From positions 248,001-312,000 of the forward strand of contig CAXBOS010000001.1 of assembly GCA_963977415.1 (NCBI GenBank): 64,000 nt of DNA. The letters are read 5' to 3'. The notes beneath the pieces were generated by a model that ran no database searches, was not told the origin of the DNA, and saw only the letters and a list, made by a program, of their open reading frames with translations. Position 1 is the stretch's first letter. Every line of letters begins with the position of its first letter. This document shows, piece by piece, positions 8,597 through 18,262 of this stretch. The translations under genes and the position numbers were made by a program. The stretch comes from Croceimicrobium sp963977415 (GTDB taxonomy: Bacteria > Bacteroidota > Bacteroidia > Flavobacteriales > Schleiferiaceae).

Positions 8597-11500
8597 TTAT
8601 TTAACTATCCATTTCAAGGTCTTTTCGTTTGTATTTATTCTCACTTTTACCGTGTAGTAACCCGCGGGCAAGTTAAGGGCTAATTCCTTTTCTGTTACTC
8701 CTTTCGCTATGGTGCCTCGTGCGACCAATTTTCCATCAATTGCATACACCGCATAAGTGCCACTTTGCGTTGGTTCTGCGAAGACTAAATTGGTGCTTCC
8801 ATTACTTGGATTAGGTGCCAGTAAAGCTTCAAAGCGGGTTTCTCTATTAAGCTCTACCTCCACACCTCCAAAATTGGGTATATACCGTTCCTTTTTTGCT
8901 AATAGATTAGTTCGGCAACTTTCCAGATTATAGGCAAAATTGTCTGGTGATAACTCTTCTAAGATCAACGCGTTTTCGGCATCACAAACGCATTGCCAAT
9001 AGCTGGACTGGGCCATTTCGCGGGAGGTGCTCCATAGCTCATGGCTATCTAAAATCGCTAAAGCTTCATTATAATGCTCACCCATGCGGTAAGCGTGTGC
9101 CTTTGAAATGTTATAATAGAACTCCAAGTCCTCGGTTACCCCTACATTAGGCACTTCGTTCACTAACCTATGGTTGGTTTCATCTATAAAAAAGCTAAGG
9201 TATTCACTCTGCTCACCGGCCGGGTTTGCCCGGTTCAATTCAATGAGGCCATTGCGGTAAGCATTAGAAAGAGCTGTTAAGTAATACTGGTAGGCATCTC
9301 TAAGTATAAGCACATCTAAATCGGTCATGGTATACCCGTGGCAATCTTCCATTCCGGGGTAACAATAGCCGTTATCGCTTACGTACTCCAGTATTTCTTT
9401 TAAATAATCAATGGTAGTTAAATCACCATCATCTAAATGACTTGCCGCCACTAGTACAGCGCTATCCAGTGGTAAAGTGCCCAAACCGCTAATGGGTAGG
9501 GTAAAGCTTGTTTTAAAGCAGCAATCGGTAATACCCGGCAGTGAAGGTCCTGCGCTTTGGCAGGGGGTAATAGCCAGGCTAGGCGGCCCCCAATTGTGCA
9601 GTCCCACTTGTTGTTGGTTAAGGCTAAGGTCAACGGGTACCATAGTGCCGCCAACAGTAGGCAGATTATTGTTTTTAACATTTAACTCGTAGCCTGTGGT
9701 AGTGCTATTATAATGCAAGTAATTAGTAGCGTTACCCGAAAAGGTGCCTACCATATAGCGGTACCAGCCGCTTAAGGAATTATAACCATTTACAAACCGC
9801 AGACGGTCTAATTCAAAAAAGTACATATCCAGGCGGTTTCCGCTAAAACTGTTATTGTGGCCCTGGGGTTTTCCCATTAAAATTTCCCCCTCCTCGGCCT
9901 GTATGGCTACATCATTGTTTTGCCAACTATTACACCAGGCCTGTAATACGGTACCCTCCGTAAATGCGCCTTTATCTGAATTATCTATGTTAGAACCTGA
10001 AACTTTTAAAATGGAGCCGTGCTGCCCTACTACCGCAATGGCCTTACCAATGTTATCCAGAAAATCTGAATTTTTTACCCAGGAAACACCATCTATATTT
10101 TCGGCCGTCAGTCCTGTTAGGTTATCATGTAAATCCCCATTGGTTAGGTTAAAGTTCTTACCAATAAACTTTAGCCCAATGGTATTATGATCAAACTCAC
10201 TATTGGAAATTGACAGGGGGTGACCGTAAGTGAGCAGGTTGCCGCGCAAAGCTTCAACCGAATAAGAAAAGCGGCTTTGGTTTATACTAACATACTTTTG
10301 CCCATACAGCCTTAAACCGGTGGCTGGCCGCAGTGAGTCTATACTAGTAAAATGGCTGCCGGTACTGCTTAAACTGCTGTGGATGCCAAAAAATACACTT
10401 TCGGCAATTTCCACCCGGCAGTTGGTAAAAATGAGGCTGTCCAGGTTCTTATAAATAGGGGTGTTCATGGCTACTTCGACCCGTTTATCATTCATGCCGG
10501 TGCCGGTAAAATGCATTTGCGCATTAGCTTCATAGTTTAACAGGGTCGGCCAGTCTGCCGGGGTGAGCCCGGTTTGGTTAAACCTCACGAACCCCGGACC
10601 AGTAGGGGAAAAAACTGCGTTTTCTTTTATGGTAAGCTTGCCTTGCAGTTCTAAAACTGCATTAGTGCCAGCAAGGTTTATTATTGCCCCAGGGTGAATT
10701 ATTAGCTCAGCCCCACTTTCAATTAATAGCCGGGAATTTTGATACACGGTTAATGTGCCCCCTGCTTCTATTTCCAATACTCCTAAATCTTTAAAGAGCA
10801 TATTGGCAAAGTTATTACTGGGGGTATTGTTATCACCAATAATAAATTCTCCACCATTTTTCACTAATACATGTGAACCGCAGGCATCATTGGTCCTGCC
10901 TTCAAAATAGCTTCCTGCCTGAGTGTATGAGGTCCCTACTCCATAATATAGGGGGCGATAACCGTTAATGTACAAATTACCCCCACTATAGATAGTGGCG
11001 CTGGTAAGTATCTGTCGTGCTTCCTCCCCAAGATTATACGTGCCATTGCTCACTTTTAATTCTGCCCCTTGAGTTTGCCCCTGTGCCTTGGGGTCATTTT
11101 GGCGCAGTTCACTTATCATAAAGCCTATGTTTCCTGGTGTTAACTGAACGTGATATTGCGGAGCTGGTGGGTCTGATTGGGGTATATATACCTTATCAAA
11201 AGGTGAATAATAGGATGGGGCTTCAGGTAAATTGAATAAGTTGTCAAACAGTCCTATGCTATCCGGAAGTACCAAGCCACTAATTGTAGGTACAAAACTA
11301 TGATTGGCGGCATTAGGCCCGTGCTTGGTTTTACCTACATGTAATATACCAAATAACCAGCTAGGGGCACCATCAGCAATGCTTTTCATGGTGTTGGACA
11401 TACCTCCTGGGGAATTATCATAAGGTAGCGTAGGGCGGTTAAAGTATTTGTTGTTTTGTAAGCTATTGTTGTTATCATTAATAATTGCAGTATTTAACCC

Positions 11501-13561
11501 ACTGAATATCATTGAGTTGACACCCTGAGCTACGGGTAATAAAGGCCATACAATAGGAGCGCATAAAGGACATGCCGCTGAAATTACCGCTGCTGTGCCC
11601 GGTAATAGCGTGGCACAAACATATTTATGCCCTGCCGTAAAGCCCCAGAGTAACCCATAGTTGAATAAGGTGTTTCCTAAAGGTTTGGTACGAAGCATTA
11701 CAGCCCCGCTAGGCTGGGTGGGGCTATTAGGAGTGGCGTAAGCTATTTGCTGGAAAATGGTTAAGCCTGAAAGGCCGGAAGGAAAACAGGGAATAAAGGA
11801 GGAAGGTACTAACCAGTCCTGTTCCCATTTAAGGAGCACATCACCTGGACCATAATTAAGGCCGATACCATCACCCCGACCGTTCACCACAGCTATATTG
11901 TAGGTGTTCTGAGGAAAGCCTAGAGAGTCCAGTTCAGCTACAAAATTATCGCGAATAGTCTGGGGCCCCTCTAAATGATAGATCACCATTTGTCGGGCCG
12001 CTTCAGATTTCAACACATAATTAAAATTATACTTTGCATCATCGCTCATATAGTTTTTCCAAGCCTCTCTTACGAAGCTTTGTACGCTAAGAGGTATGTT
12101 GGCTCCTTTCTGGGGAGAATCGGCAATAACCATCATTCTTGTCTGGTGGCAACAACCATCCGCTTCCATTTTGGCTAAGGCGTACCGAGCTATTAGGCCC
12201 CCCATGCTGGCACCCATCACCACTATTTCTTCATCGGTAGTTTTTTGATCATTAACCCATTGAATCACCTTAATTAGCATATTGGCATTTTTCTGAATAC
12301 GCTCCCGGTTGGTTTTATAATCAATAAAGACAATGTCATAGCCCGCAGCGGTAAGACTATCCAGCATAACAGGAAACTGATCCATCCACGAAAAAACCTG
12401 CTGGTAATCAGAGTTGTAAAACTTACCTGTAGAAATGCCATTCCAGTTGATAGAGCCATAGCCTTTAAATAAGCTACGATAGCGGTTCTGATCAGGGTTT
12501 GAATCATCAATATCAGTTCCGTAGTTAGAATCAAAACCTTCTACTAGTATTATTGGCTTTCGAAGTACACGTATATTTTCATCATGATATTTAATGCTGA
12601 TTATTCCGTTACCAGTGCCATAGCCGTTATCAGATATTTGGCAGCTGGTATTTGTGGGTAGGTTTGAGAATATTATCTGATCGTGTGGGTCAGGAGCCTT
12701 CTCAATAAGGTTGAGTTTGAAACGAGCTTCATAAGGTGCATCACCTTCATTATAATCAAGCCTTACTTTAACGGTTACTACTCCATGCAGCGGGTAACTT
12801 GCAGTTATGGGCGTTCCAGTGCTCAGTTTTTGCCAGCCACTACCGTTGCCCAGGTTTATATGCATGCTGCTGGGCGGAGGACGGTTAGTTACAAAAAGAT
12901 TGTTTGGCAGTTTAAAAGTGAGAGGGGTGTTTAAGTCGTAAGGCACTACACCTACTGAAGTAAAAGCTGTGGTAGTGTAATGTACTGGAAAGGCCAAGGT
13001 TGCCAGGCTATCTGCATTTTGATAAATAACGGTATCGACTATTCCAACTACCTGCCCCTGGTTATCATAAATAGTATCTTGTATATGCAAGCTATCCACC
13101 GCGTTGTACAAATAGCTGGTGTTTGTATCTATAGTAACCCAGCCATCTTTTATCGCCTGCGGATGCATATGCTGGTAAAGAATGCTCGTTACTGCAAGTG
13201 GTATATTACCATTGGCTTCTATTTGGCGCATTTCCTGATTTATGTTGCTCCCATTGGGTATGATCTTAGGATGGTAAGACGCTATAAGTAAATCACGCAA
13301 CAGGTTTTTACCGATGGAAAAGCTACTTAGTGAATCAGTAGCCGGAAGGCCTTGATAGTTTTTTGGGTGGGCATGGTAAATACTATCGCCCAGACCCGAT
13401 AGCGGGAAGCGATCGTACAATGTACCGGTGGTAATATAGTTGCTATCTAAAAACTGGTAACGAGCCTTAATGCTATCCAGTTGTGGATTATAGCCCTGCC
13501 CATGGATGCCGTATATTAGGCACAGCAAAGCTGCCAAAAAAGAAATACTTTTGGTTTTCAT
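8597..13561 (-). CDS. Giant secreted alpha/beta-hydrolase plus beta-helix T9SS protein
   Basis: The 1654-residue product starts with the signal peptide MKTKSISFLAALLCLIYGIHG. Around residues 340-520 an alpha/beta-hydrolase fold of the PGAP1/lipase kind is visible: ILVEGFDSNYG (oxyanion region), then VVMGASMGGLIARYAL with the nucleophile Ser in GASMGG, then the downstream VIADSPQKGA. From about 900 to 1290 there are many short strand-turn repeats typical of a right-handed parallel beta-helix (LEIEAGGTLTVYQNSRLLIE and similar). A roughly 200-residue helical stretch follows, and a T9SS type A sorting domain closes the protein (LAPNPSNGSTNLVF to the C-terminus). A surface or released esterase/lipase is inferred. 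The combination is unusual. It has its own terminator and is preceded by the terminator of the lipoprotein pair. Confidence 0.8.
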   Translation of the reverse strand: MKTKSISFLAALLCLIYGIHGQGYNPQLDSIKARYQFLDSNYITTGTLYDRFPLSGLGDSIYHAHPKNYQGLPATDSLSSFSIGKNLLRDLLIASYHPKIIPNGSNINQEMRQIEANGNIPLAVTSILYQHMHPQAIKDGWVTIDTNTSYLYNAVDSLHIQDTIYDNQGQVVGIVDTVIYQNADSLATLAFPVHYTTTAFTSVGVVPYDLNTPLTFKLPNNLFVTNRPPPSSMHINLGNGSGWQKLSTGTPITASYPLHGVVTVKVRLDYNEGDAPYEARFKLNLIEKAPDPHDQIIFSNLPTNTSCQISDNGYGTGNGIISIKYHDENIRVLRKPIILVEGFDSNYGTDIDDSNPDQNRYRSLFKGYGSINWNGISTGKFYNSDYQQVFSWMDQFPVMLDSLTAAGYDIVFIDYKTNRERIQKNANMLIKVIQWVNDQKTTDEEIVVMGASMGGLIARYALAKMEADGCCHQTRMMVIADSPQKGANIPLSVQSFVREAWKNYMSDDAKYNFNYVLKSEAARQMVIYHLEGPQTIRDNFVAELDSLGFPQNTYNIAVVNGRGDGIGLNYGPGDVLLKWEQDWLVPSSFIPCFPSGLSGLTIFQQIAYATPNSPTQPSGAVMLRTKPLGNTLFNYGLLWGFTAGHKYVCATLLPGTAAVISAACPLCAPIVWPLLPVAQGVNSMIFSGLNTAIINDNNNSLQNNKYFNRPTLPYDNSPGGMSNTMKSIADGAPSWLFGILHVGKTKHGPNAANHSFVPTISGLVLPDSIGLFDNLFNLPEAPSYYSPFDKVYIPQSDPPAPQYHVQLTPGNIGFMISELRQNDPKAQGQTQGAELKVSNGTYNLGEEARQILTSATIYSGGNLYINGYRPLYYGVGTSYTQAGSYFEGRTNDACGSHVLVKNGGEFIIGDNNTPSNNFANMLFKDLGVLEIEAGGTLTVYQNSRLLIESGAELIIHPGAIINLAGTNAVLELQGKLTIKENAVFSPTGPGFVRFNQTGLTPADWPTLLNYEANAQMHFTGTGMNDKRVEVAMNTPIYKNLDSLIFTNCRVEIAESVFFGIHSSLSSTGSHFTSIDSLRPATGLRLYGQKYVSINQSRFSYSVEALRGNLLTYGHPLSISNSEFDHNTIGLKFIGKNFNLTNGDLHDNLTGLTAENIDGVSWVKNSDFLDNIGKAIAVVGQHGSILKVSGSNIDNSDKGAFTEGTVLQAWCNSWQNNDVAIQAEEGEILMGKPQGHNNSFSGNRLDMYFFELDRLRFVNGYNSLSGWYRYMVGTFSGNATNYLHYNSTTTGYELNVKNNNLPTVGGTMVPVDLSLNQQQVGLHNWGPPSLAITPCQSAGPSLPGITDCCFKTSFTLPISGLGTLPLDSAVLVAASHLDDGDLTTIDYLKEILEYVSDNGYCYPGMEDCHGYTMTDLDVLILRDAYQYYLTALSNAYRNGLIELNRANPAGEQSEYLSFFIDETNHRLVNEVPNVGVTEDLEFYYNISKAHAYRMGEHYNEALAILDSHELWSTSREMAQSSYWQCVCDAENALILEELSPDNFAYNLESCRTNLLAKKERYIPNFGGVEVELNRETRFEALLAPNPSNGSTNLVFAEPTQSGTYAVYAIDGKLVARGTIAKGVTEKELALNLPAGYYTVKVRINTNEKTLKWIVK

Positions 13562-13610
13562 TTGAATTGGTTTTTTGATGTATTTTAAACTGAAAAACTG
13601 ATGAAAAAGG

Positions 13611-13638
13611 CCCCACCTGTTGCCGCAGGTGGGGTTTT
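13611..13638 (-). terminator. Strong rho-independent terminator
   Basis: CCCCACCTG and CAGGTGGGG form a perfect 9-bp GC-rich stem with a six-base loop. On the minus strand it is followed by CC and a T-tract. It ends the two-gene lipoprotein unit upstream of the giant hydrolase gene. Confidence 0.88.
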
Positions 13639-13679
13639 ACTATGTGGTGGTGCGCGGTTCTGGCTAAAAGGGTGTGACA

Positions 13680-14312
13680 TTAGTATAGAATTTCATAAAA
13701 GGTTGTATCATTTCCCAAGAGGTAGATGGTGTCTGAATAGTTAGTCACCAAGTCGTTCTTTTCCACAGCCCATTTTAAAGCCCTATTTGTATTTCCCCAA
13801 ACCTTATAGATTTCAAATACATCCACAGCTTCTCCAGTGAAAGTTACTGGGGAATTCCCGGGCATTAAGGATATCCTGTCTAAATGATTATGGGGATTAA
13901 CATTTTTTATATGTAGCCTCAGCCACGCCTGAGGTTGTAGGGTAAAACTAATCTCATTGTGTTCTCCTTTATTTACTGGTTTATAGCCTGGCAAGTGTGA
14001 GTATTCCGGCCAACGGCCATCACTGAATATTCCATAACTGCCGTCCCCTTCAAAATCAAAATGATAATAGCCGTCTGGGCCTGTAACAAAAACTGCCTGG
14101 CTGCTATTGGCACTACCCCCACCGGCCATGCCTAAAGCGCCTCCGCCCATATCTACCAGTTTTACAGGAATGTCTTCCAGAGGCTTTTGAGTATCTTTTT
14201 CGTACACGTAGCCGCTTACCGTGGTTTTAGGAGTTCCTCCAGGGCCATCTTTACCACAGGAGACTATAAGCTGGATAAAGGCAATCACATAAAGTAGTTT
14301 TTTTGGTTTCAT
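13680..14312 (-). CDS. Lipoprotein with carboxypeptidase-regulatory-like domain (paralogue 2)
   Basis: The 210-residue protein has a lipoprotein signal ending LIVSC and then GKDGPGG. Residues about 30-135 read as a carboxypeptidase regulatory-like beta-sandwich (VSGYVYEKDTQKPLEDIPVKL, then DGYYHF), a fold common in surface lipoproteins of Bacteroidota. The C-terminal 75 residues are a second, uncharacterised beta-rich part. It is nearly identical to its upstream neighbour over the first two thirds and divergent after about residue 140. Only 10 bases separate the two genes. Function unknown. Surface display is inferred from the signal. Confidence 0.75.
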   Translation of the reverse strand: MKPKKLLYVIAFIQLIVSCGKDGPGGTPKTTVSGYVYEKDTQKPLEDIPVKLVDMGGGALGMAGGGSANSSQAVFVTGPDGYYHFDFEGDGSYGIFSDGRWPEYSHLPGYKPVNKGEHNEISFTLQPQAWLRLHIKNVNPHNHLDRISLMPGNSPVTFTGEAVDVFEIYKVWGNTNRALKWAVEKNDLVTNYSDTIYLLGNDTTFYEILY

Positions 14313-14322
14313 GTCGTTTCAA

Positions 14323-14958
14323 TTAATAATGGATACTAAATTCCGTGGTGTCGAATCCAGATATATAGACCGAAGAATCTCTTATTTCTAAAGGGGTGTT
14401 TTCACGGTGTACTGACCAGTAAACTTTGAAATTTGTATTTCCAGCAAAACTTTCGATAAATGAAGTTTTCACCGTTGGACCATAAAATTCCCTTTCTTTT
14501 CCTTCAGGTAGTTTGATAATTATTCGGTCTAAATAATTATTTGGGTTTACATTCTCCACCGATATGCTGAGCCAAGCTTTAGGCTGCAGGGTAAAGCTGA
14601 TTTCATTGTGTTCGCCTTTATAAACCGATTTATAGCCAGGCAAAGGATAGTAGTCAGGCCAGCGACCATCGGTAAATATGCCATAGCTGCCGTCCCCCTC
14701 CAATTCAAAGTGGTAGTAACCGTCAGAGCCAGTAATAAATAAGGCTTGGCTGCTATTAGCACCTCCTCCACCGGCCAAGCCTAAAGCGCCACCGCCCATA
14801 TCTACTAGTTTTACAGGAATGCCTTCCAGAGGCTTTTGAGTGTCCTTTTCATACACGTAGCCGCTTACGGAAGTCTGAGGGGTTTCACCAGGGCCATCTT
14901 TACCACAGGAGGTAAAAAAAATCAAAGCCATGATCGGCAGCATTTTTAAAGTTTTCAT
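14323..14958 (-). CDS. Lipoprotein with carboxypeptidase-regulatory-like domain (paralogue 1)
   Basis: The 211-residue protein has a lipoprotein signal ending FFTSC followed by GKDGPGE. It shares the VSGYVYEKDTQKPLE domain start and the glycine-rich VDMGGGALGLAGGGGANSS stretch with the next gene, so the pair arose by tandem duplication. The C-terminal part differs between them (here LDRIIIKLPEGKEREF), suggesting relaxed or diversifying selection on that part. It is the first gene of a two-gene unit. No enzymatic motif is seen, and the role is unknown. Confidence 0.75.
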   Translation of the reverse strand: MKTLKMLPIMALIFFTSCGKDGPGETPQTSVSGYVYEKDTQKPLEGIPVKLVDMGGGALGLAGGGGANSSQALFITGSDGYYHFELEGDGSYGIFTDGRWPDYYPLPGYKSVYKGEHNEISFTLQPKAWLSISVENVNPNNYLDRIIIKLPEGKEREFYGPTVKTSFIESFAGNTNFKVYWSVHRENTPLEIRDSSVYISGFDTTEFSIHY

Positions 14959-15053
14959 AGTGTCTAATTATTTGATAAATCTAGCATTACCTTGTATAAA
15001 TTTAGGATTGCTAAACGTTTATTTATTGAGTATCAATCAGTTTTTGATTATGA

Positions 15054-15360
15054 TGTGCTCCTAAGGTGAGGCAGACTATAAGTTATAAGCTCAGGTTCTG
15101 CATTAAACCCAGACTCATAACTAATCCCGAATGTTTTAAGTCCTAATGGCGATGGGCAAAACGATGTTTGGTGTTTTGAGAACTGGGCAGGCTTTGAAAA
15201 TTGTTTCGCCATTGAAATTGCTAACCGCTGGGGGCAGAGCGTTTTTAACAGCAGCGATCCGAATACCTGTTGGGCACCCAAGCACGAAGATGGTGGCGTT
15301 TATTATTACACCTTGCGGCTAGGCAATACTCAAAAGAAAGGATTTATTACTTTGTTTTAA
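15054..15360 (+). pseudogene. Remnant of CHU_C (gliding-motility C-terminal, T9SS type B) domain protein
   Basis: From 15130 the plus strand encodes NVLSPNGDGQNDVW, then FAIEIANRWGQSVF, then GGVYYYTLRLGNTQKKG and a stop at 15358-15360. That is a complete CHU_C domain, the sorting signal of T9SS type B cargo. The preceding codons (KPRLITNP, up to 15128) are in another frame, so one extra base near 15129 breaks the reading frame. Upstream of about 15054 stops appear and no cargo body is left. The entry is a decayed 3' end of a formerly large secreted protein. Confidence 0.7.
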
Positions 15361-15445
15361 CCTAAGCTCGATGTAAAATTAGGCCTCAGGCCTCCTATAA
15401 ATAGCGAGTTTTAAGCCGAAGCGGTGAAACAATAGCGGGTCATTG
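15361..15445 (-). repeat. Dispersed intergenic repeat, copy 1
   Basis: Read on the minus strand this segment matches 24582-24667 with about three quarters of positions identical by eye, including CTATTTATA and GAGGCCTAATTTTACAT-like blocks. It starts immediately after the stop codon of the CHU_C remnant. It has no coding potential. Confidence 0.6.
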
Positions 15446-15931
15446 TGAGAGAAGATTTTTAGGTTTTAAAACCAAGAAGATTTAATGACTGCCACCCCGG
15501 AAAAAGCATACGAAGTCTAATTTTCTATCTATCGAAATATTTATTAGTAGGTTTTCTGGCCTCAATTACGAAGCTTCAAAATAAAAGCTTTTGCCCTAGC
15601 GAATTGGGAAGCGACCAAAGGAAGCTCGCCCACTGAGCTTGGCAAAGGGGAATATTTTTAAGATGAGGAATTGCAGCCTTGATCTTTTTGTTTTGCGATC
15701 TACTGGAGCGAAGCGGAACTCACGAACTCCTCTGAAAGAGGACAAGTGTTCGTAACCGAAAAAGAAAGGAGAATGATCTTGAGAAGTATTATTTTATCGT
15801 GTAATATCCATTGAAAATCAGTGTAGTAAAAAAAAAGATGTCATGAGTAAAGGCTAAGGCGCCAAAAACTGCTTTTCAGAAAGGTTTATGGTGTTTTCCA
15901 TCTTCAATTTAGCTCTGGCCGGCAAAGGCAT
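15446..15931. other. Non-coding region
   Basis: About 490 bases without a convincing gene on either strand. Several stops occur in every frame and no family motif is recognised. AGTGTA-type half-sites occur near 15800-15825 but without a partner half-site, so they are not called as operators. Confidence 0.5.
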
Positions 15932-15960
15932 AAAAAAAGCGGCTCAATCGAGCCGCTTTA
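15932..15960. terminator. Bidirectional terminator
   Basis: AGCGGCTC and GAGCCGCT pair around a four-base loop, with an A-tract on the left that gives a T-tract on the minus strand. It lies just beyond the stop of the maltose phosphorylase gene and ends the five-gene minus-strand operon. Confidence 0.88.
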
Positions 15961-15975
15961 GTAGATAGGTGTAAA

Positions 15976-18258
15976 TTAGAGAGAAATAGATTCTCCGTGC
16001 ACAATAACTTCCACCGCATCACCCGATAGTTTTTCGATGTGGTGCTTCGTCGGACTCAAATCTACCTTGAGTACCGAGTTGCGGAAGTTTATTTTAAAGG
16101 ATAAAGTCTTCCAAGTTTTAGGCAATTTCGGATTGAAATAGAGCTTGCCATCGCGTACTCGCATGCCTCCAAAACCTTCCACTACTGCCAGCCAAGTACC
16201 CGCCATAGAAGTAATGTGTAAGCCTTCGTGTACTTCGCGGTTGTAGTCATCTAAATCGAGACGGCTGGTGCGTAAATACATTTCATAGGCCTTATCGAGT
16301 TTATCTAAATAGGCGGCTTGCACCACGTGCACACAAGGGGAAAGCGAACTTTCGTGGACGGTACGTGGCTCGTAAAAATCAAAATTGCGCTCCAGTTCTT
16401 CTTTGCTAAAATCGTCTTCGAAGAAATAAAATCCTTGCAACACATCTGCCTGCTTGATAAAGCAAGAGCGTAAAATCCGATCCCAACTCCAATGCTGGTT
16501 AATAGGGCGTTCCGAAATGGCTAAATCGGCCGCTAAAATTTGTTCTTTATCTAAATAGCCTTCTTGCTGTAAAACGATGCCTAATTTTTCATCAGTTGGC
16601 AAGAAAACATTGCTGCTAATCTTGGCCCACTGCGCTAATTCCTCTTCCGCTTTAAAGCTGGCTTTCGCCAAGATGCGCTCTAAGGCAGATGGGTTTAGCG
16701 ACTTCACTGTTTCGAAAGATTCGGCCGCGTATTGGATACACCAGCGCGCGATATAACTCGTGTACCAGTTATTGTTAACGTTGTTTTCGTATTCGTTTGG
16801 GCCAGTAACGCCCAGCATTACATATTGTCCTTTGGCTTCGCTATAGGTAAAGCGCTGCGCCCAGAAACGAGCAATGCCGATAAGTACTTCTAAACCGTAT
16901 TCGGCGAGGTAATTTTTATCGTCGAAATAGCGGATATAATTGAAAATTCCGAAGGCAATCGCGCCATTACGGTGAATTTCTTCAAAGGTGATTTCCCATT
17001 CGTTATGGCATTCCTCTCCGTTCATGGTAACCATGGGGTAAAGGGCCGCTCCATTGCTAAAGCCTAGCTTTGCGGCATTTTCGATGGCTTTTTCTAAATG
17101 GTTATAACGGTATATTAAGAGATTACGCGCTACTTTTTTTCCCGCAGAAGCCATATAGAATGGTAGACAGTAAGCCTCGGTATCCCAATAAGTAGAACCA
17201 CCGTATTTTTCACCGGTAAATCCTTTGGGACCAATATTTAAACGGGCATCTTCACCAGTATAAGTTTGGGTAAGATGGAAAATATTAAAACGAATGCCTT
17301 GTTGTGCCTCGGCATCGCCCGTAATGGCGATATCGCTTTGCTGCCAACGTTGGGCCCAATCGGCTTTTTGCTCGGCCAATAATTTATCGAAACCATCGCG
17401 ACGAGCAATACTGGCTAATTCATCCGCTTTTTGCTGAAGATCTTTTTTGTCGTAATGGAAGGAACTACAAATAGCCGCATATTTATAAAGGCTATAATTT
17501 TCGTTCGCTTCGCAGGCTACGGTAAAAGAATTATCGGCGTATTTGTCTTTTTTACTAATCTCCGGATACAGGGTAATAGGCGCACTACCGCGGTACAATT
17601 CATAGCGCATGGCCGCAGCCACGTGGAAATCAAGTTTTCTAGTTTTCGCTTCGATGACTGCTTTTTGGGTCGCTACATTTTCAGATACGCTTTCCCAAAA
17701 TTTTTCTTCGTAGTTACTATCGTGATTGATAACGTCAAAATCGAGGTAAGGCGTAATTTTAACGGAGGCATTAAACTGAATAAGTTTAAAGCTATAGCGG
17801 ATGGCACCAATTTCTTTGCGCGTCATGCTTACAAAACGCTGGGCATCTACTTCTACAATTTTACCGGGGGCAATTTCGGCACGGAAGCGGCGCGTTAAGT
17901 GCCCTTCTTGCATATTCAACTCGCGGTAAAAATTGCTTACGGTCGCTTTCGCCAGATCGAGGTTTATACCGTCGATTTCTATTTTAAGGCCAATCCAGTT
18001 TACGGAGTTGAGCACTTTTGCAAAATACTCTGGGTAACCATTTTTCCACCAACCTACGCGGGTTTTATCGGGAAAGTAAACGCCACCAAGGTAGCTACCT
18101 TGTAAACTTTGTCCGCTGTAATCTTCTTCAAAATTGGCGCGTTGGCCCATAAAGCCATTACCAATACTGAAAATAGATTCAGAGCCTTGATTTAATTCGG
18201 GGCGCCATAGGTCTTCAATGATTTTCCACTCATCGGTAACCAAGTATTTATTGTGCAT
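15976..18258 (-). CDS. Maltose phosphorylase (GH65)
   Basis: The 760-residue protein is a full-length GH65 phosphorylase. It has the N-terminal beta-sandwich (about 1-280), the (alpha/alpha)6 barrel with the acid-catalyst motif VTGPNEYENNVNNNWY around residues 485-500 and the downstream HESSLSP and HITSMAGTWLAVVEGFGGMR phosphate-site region. The family splits alpha-linked glucosides with phosphate to beta-glucose-1-phosphate plus the acceptor. The adjacent beta-phosphoglucomutase gene four bases upstream makes maltose the natural substrate. No signal peptide, so it is cytoplasmic. Trehalose or kojibiose phosphorylase activity cannot be excluded from sequence alone, but the amylase/MFS/Sus context favours maltose. 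Confidence 0.92.
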   Translation of the reverse strand: MHNKYLVTDEWKIIEDLWRPELNQGSESIFSIGNGFMGQRANFEEDYSGQSLQGSYLGGVYFPDKTRVGWWKNGYPEYFAKVLNSVNWIGLKIEIDGINLDLAKATVSNFYRELNMQEGHLTRRFRAEIAPGKIVEVDAQRFVSMTRKEIGAIRYSFKLIQFNASVKITPYLDFDVINHDSNYEEKFWESVSENVATQKAVIEAKTRKLDFHVAAAMRYELYRGSAPITLYPEISKKDKYADNSFTVACEANENYSLYKYAAICSSFHYDKKDLQQKADELASIARRDGFDKLLAEQKADWAQRWQQSDIAITGDAEAQQGIRFNIFHLTQTYTGEDARLNIGPKGFTGEKYGGSTYWDTEAYCLPFYMASAGKKVARNLLIYRYNHLEKAIENAAKLGFSNGAALYPMVTMNGEECHNEWEITFEEIHRNGAIAFGIFNYIRYFDDKNYLAEYGLEVLIGIARFWAQRFTYSEAKGQYVMLGVTGPNEYENNVNNNWYTSYIARWCIQYAAESFETVKSLNPSALERILAKASFKAEEELAQWAKISSNVFLPTDEKLGIVLQQEGYLDKEQILAADLAISERPINQHWSWDRILRSCFIKQADVLQGFYFFEDDFSKEELERNFDFYEPRTVHESSLSPCVHVVQAAYLDKLDKAYEMYLRTSRLDLDDYNREVHEGLHITSMAGTWLAVVEGFGGMRVRDGKLYFNPKLPKTWKTLSFKINFRNSVLKVDLSPTKHHIEKLSGDAVEVIVHGESISL

Positions 18259-18262
18259 CTGT

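Noticed and set aside
9451..9692. Overlapping open frames on both strands inside the giant hydrolase gene
   Set aside because: They have no domain, signal peptide or start context and follow from the composition of the real gene.
15048..15281. Minus-strand open frame of 77 codons
   Set aside because: It lies opposite the CHU_C remnant, has no start signal or domain, and is the shadow of the plus-strand coding sequence.
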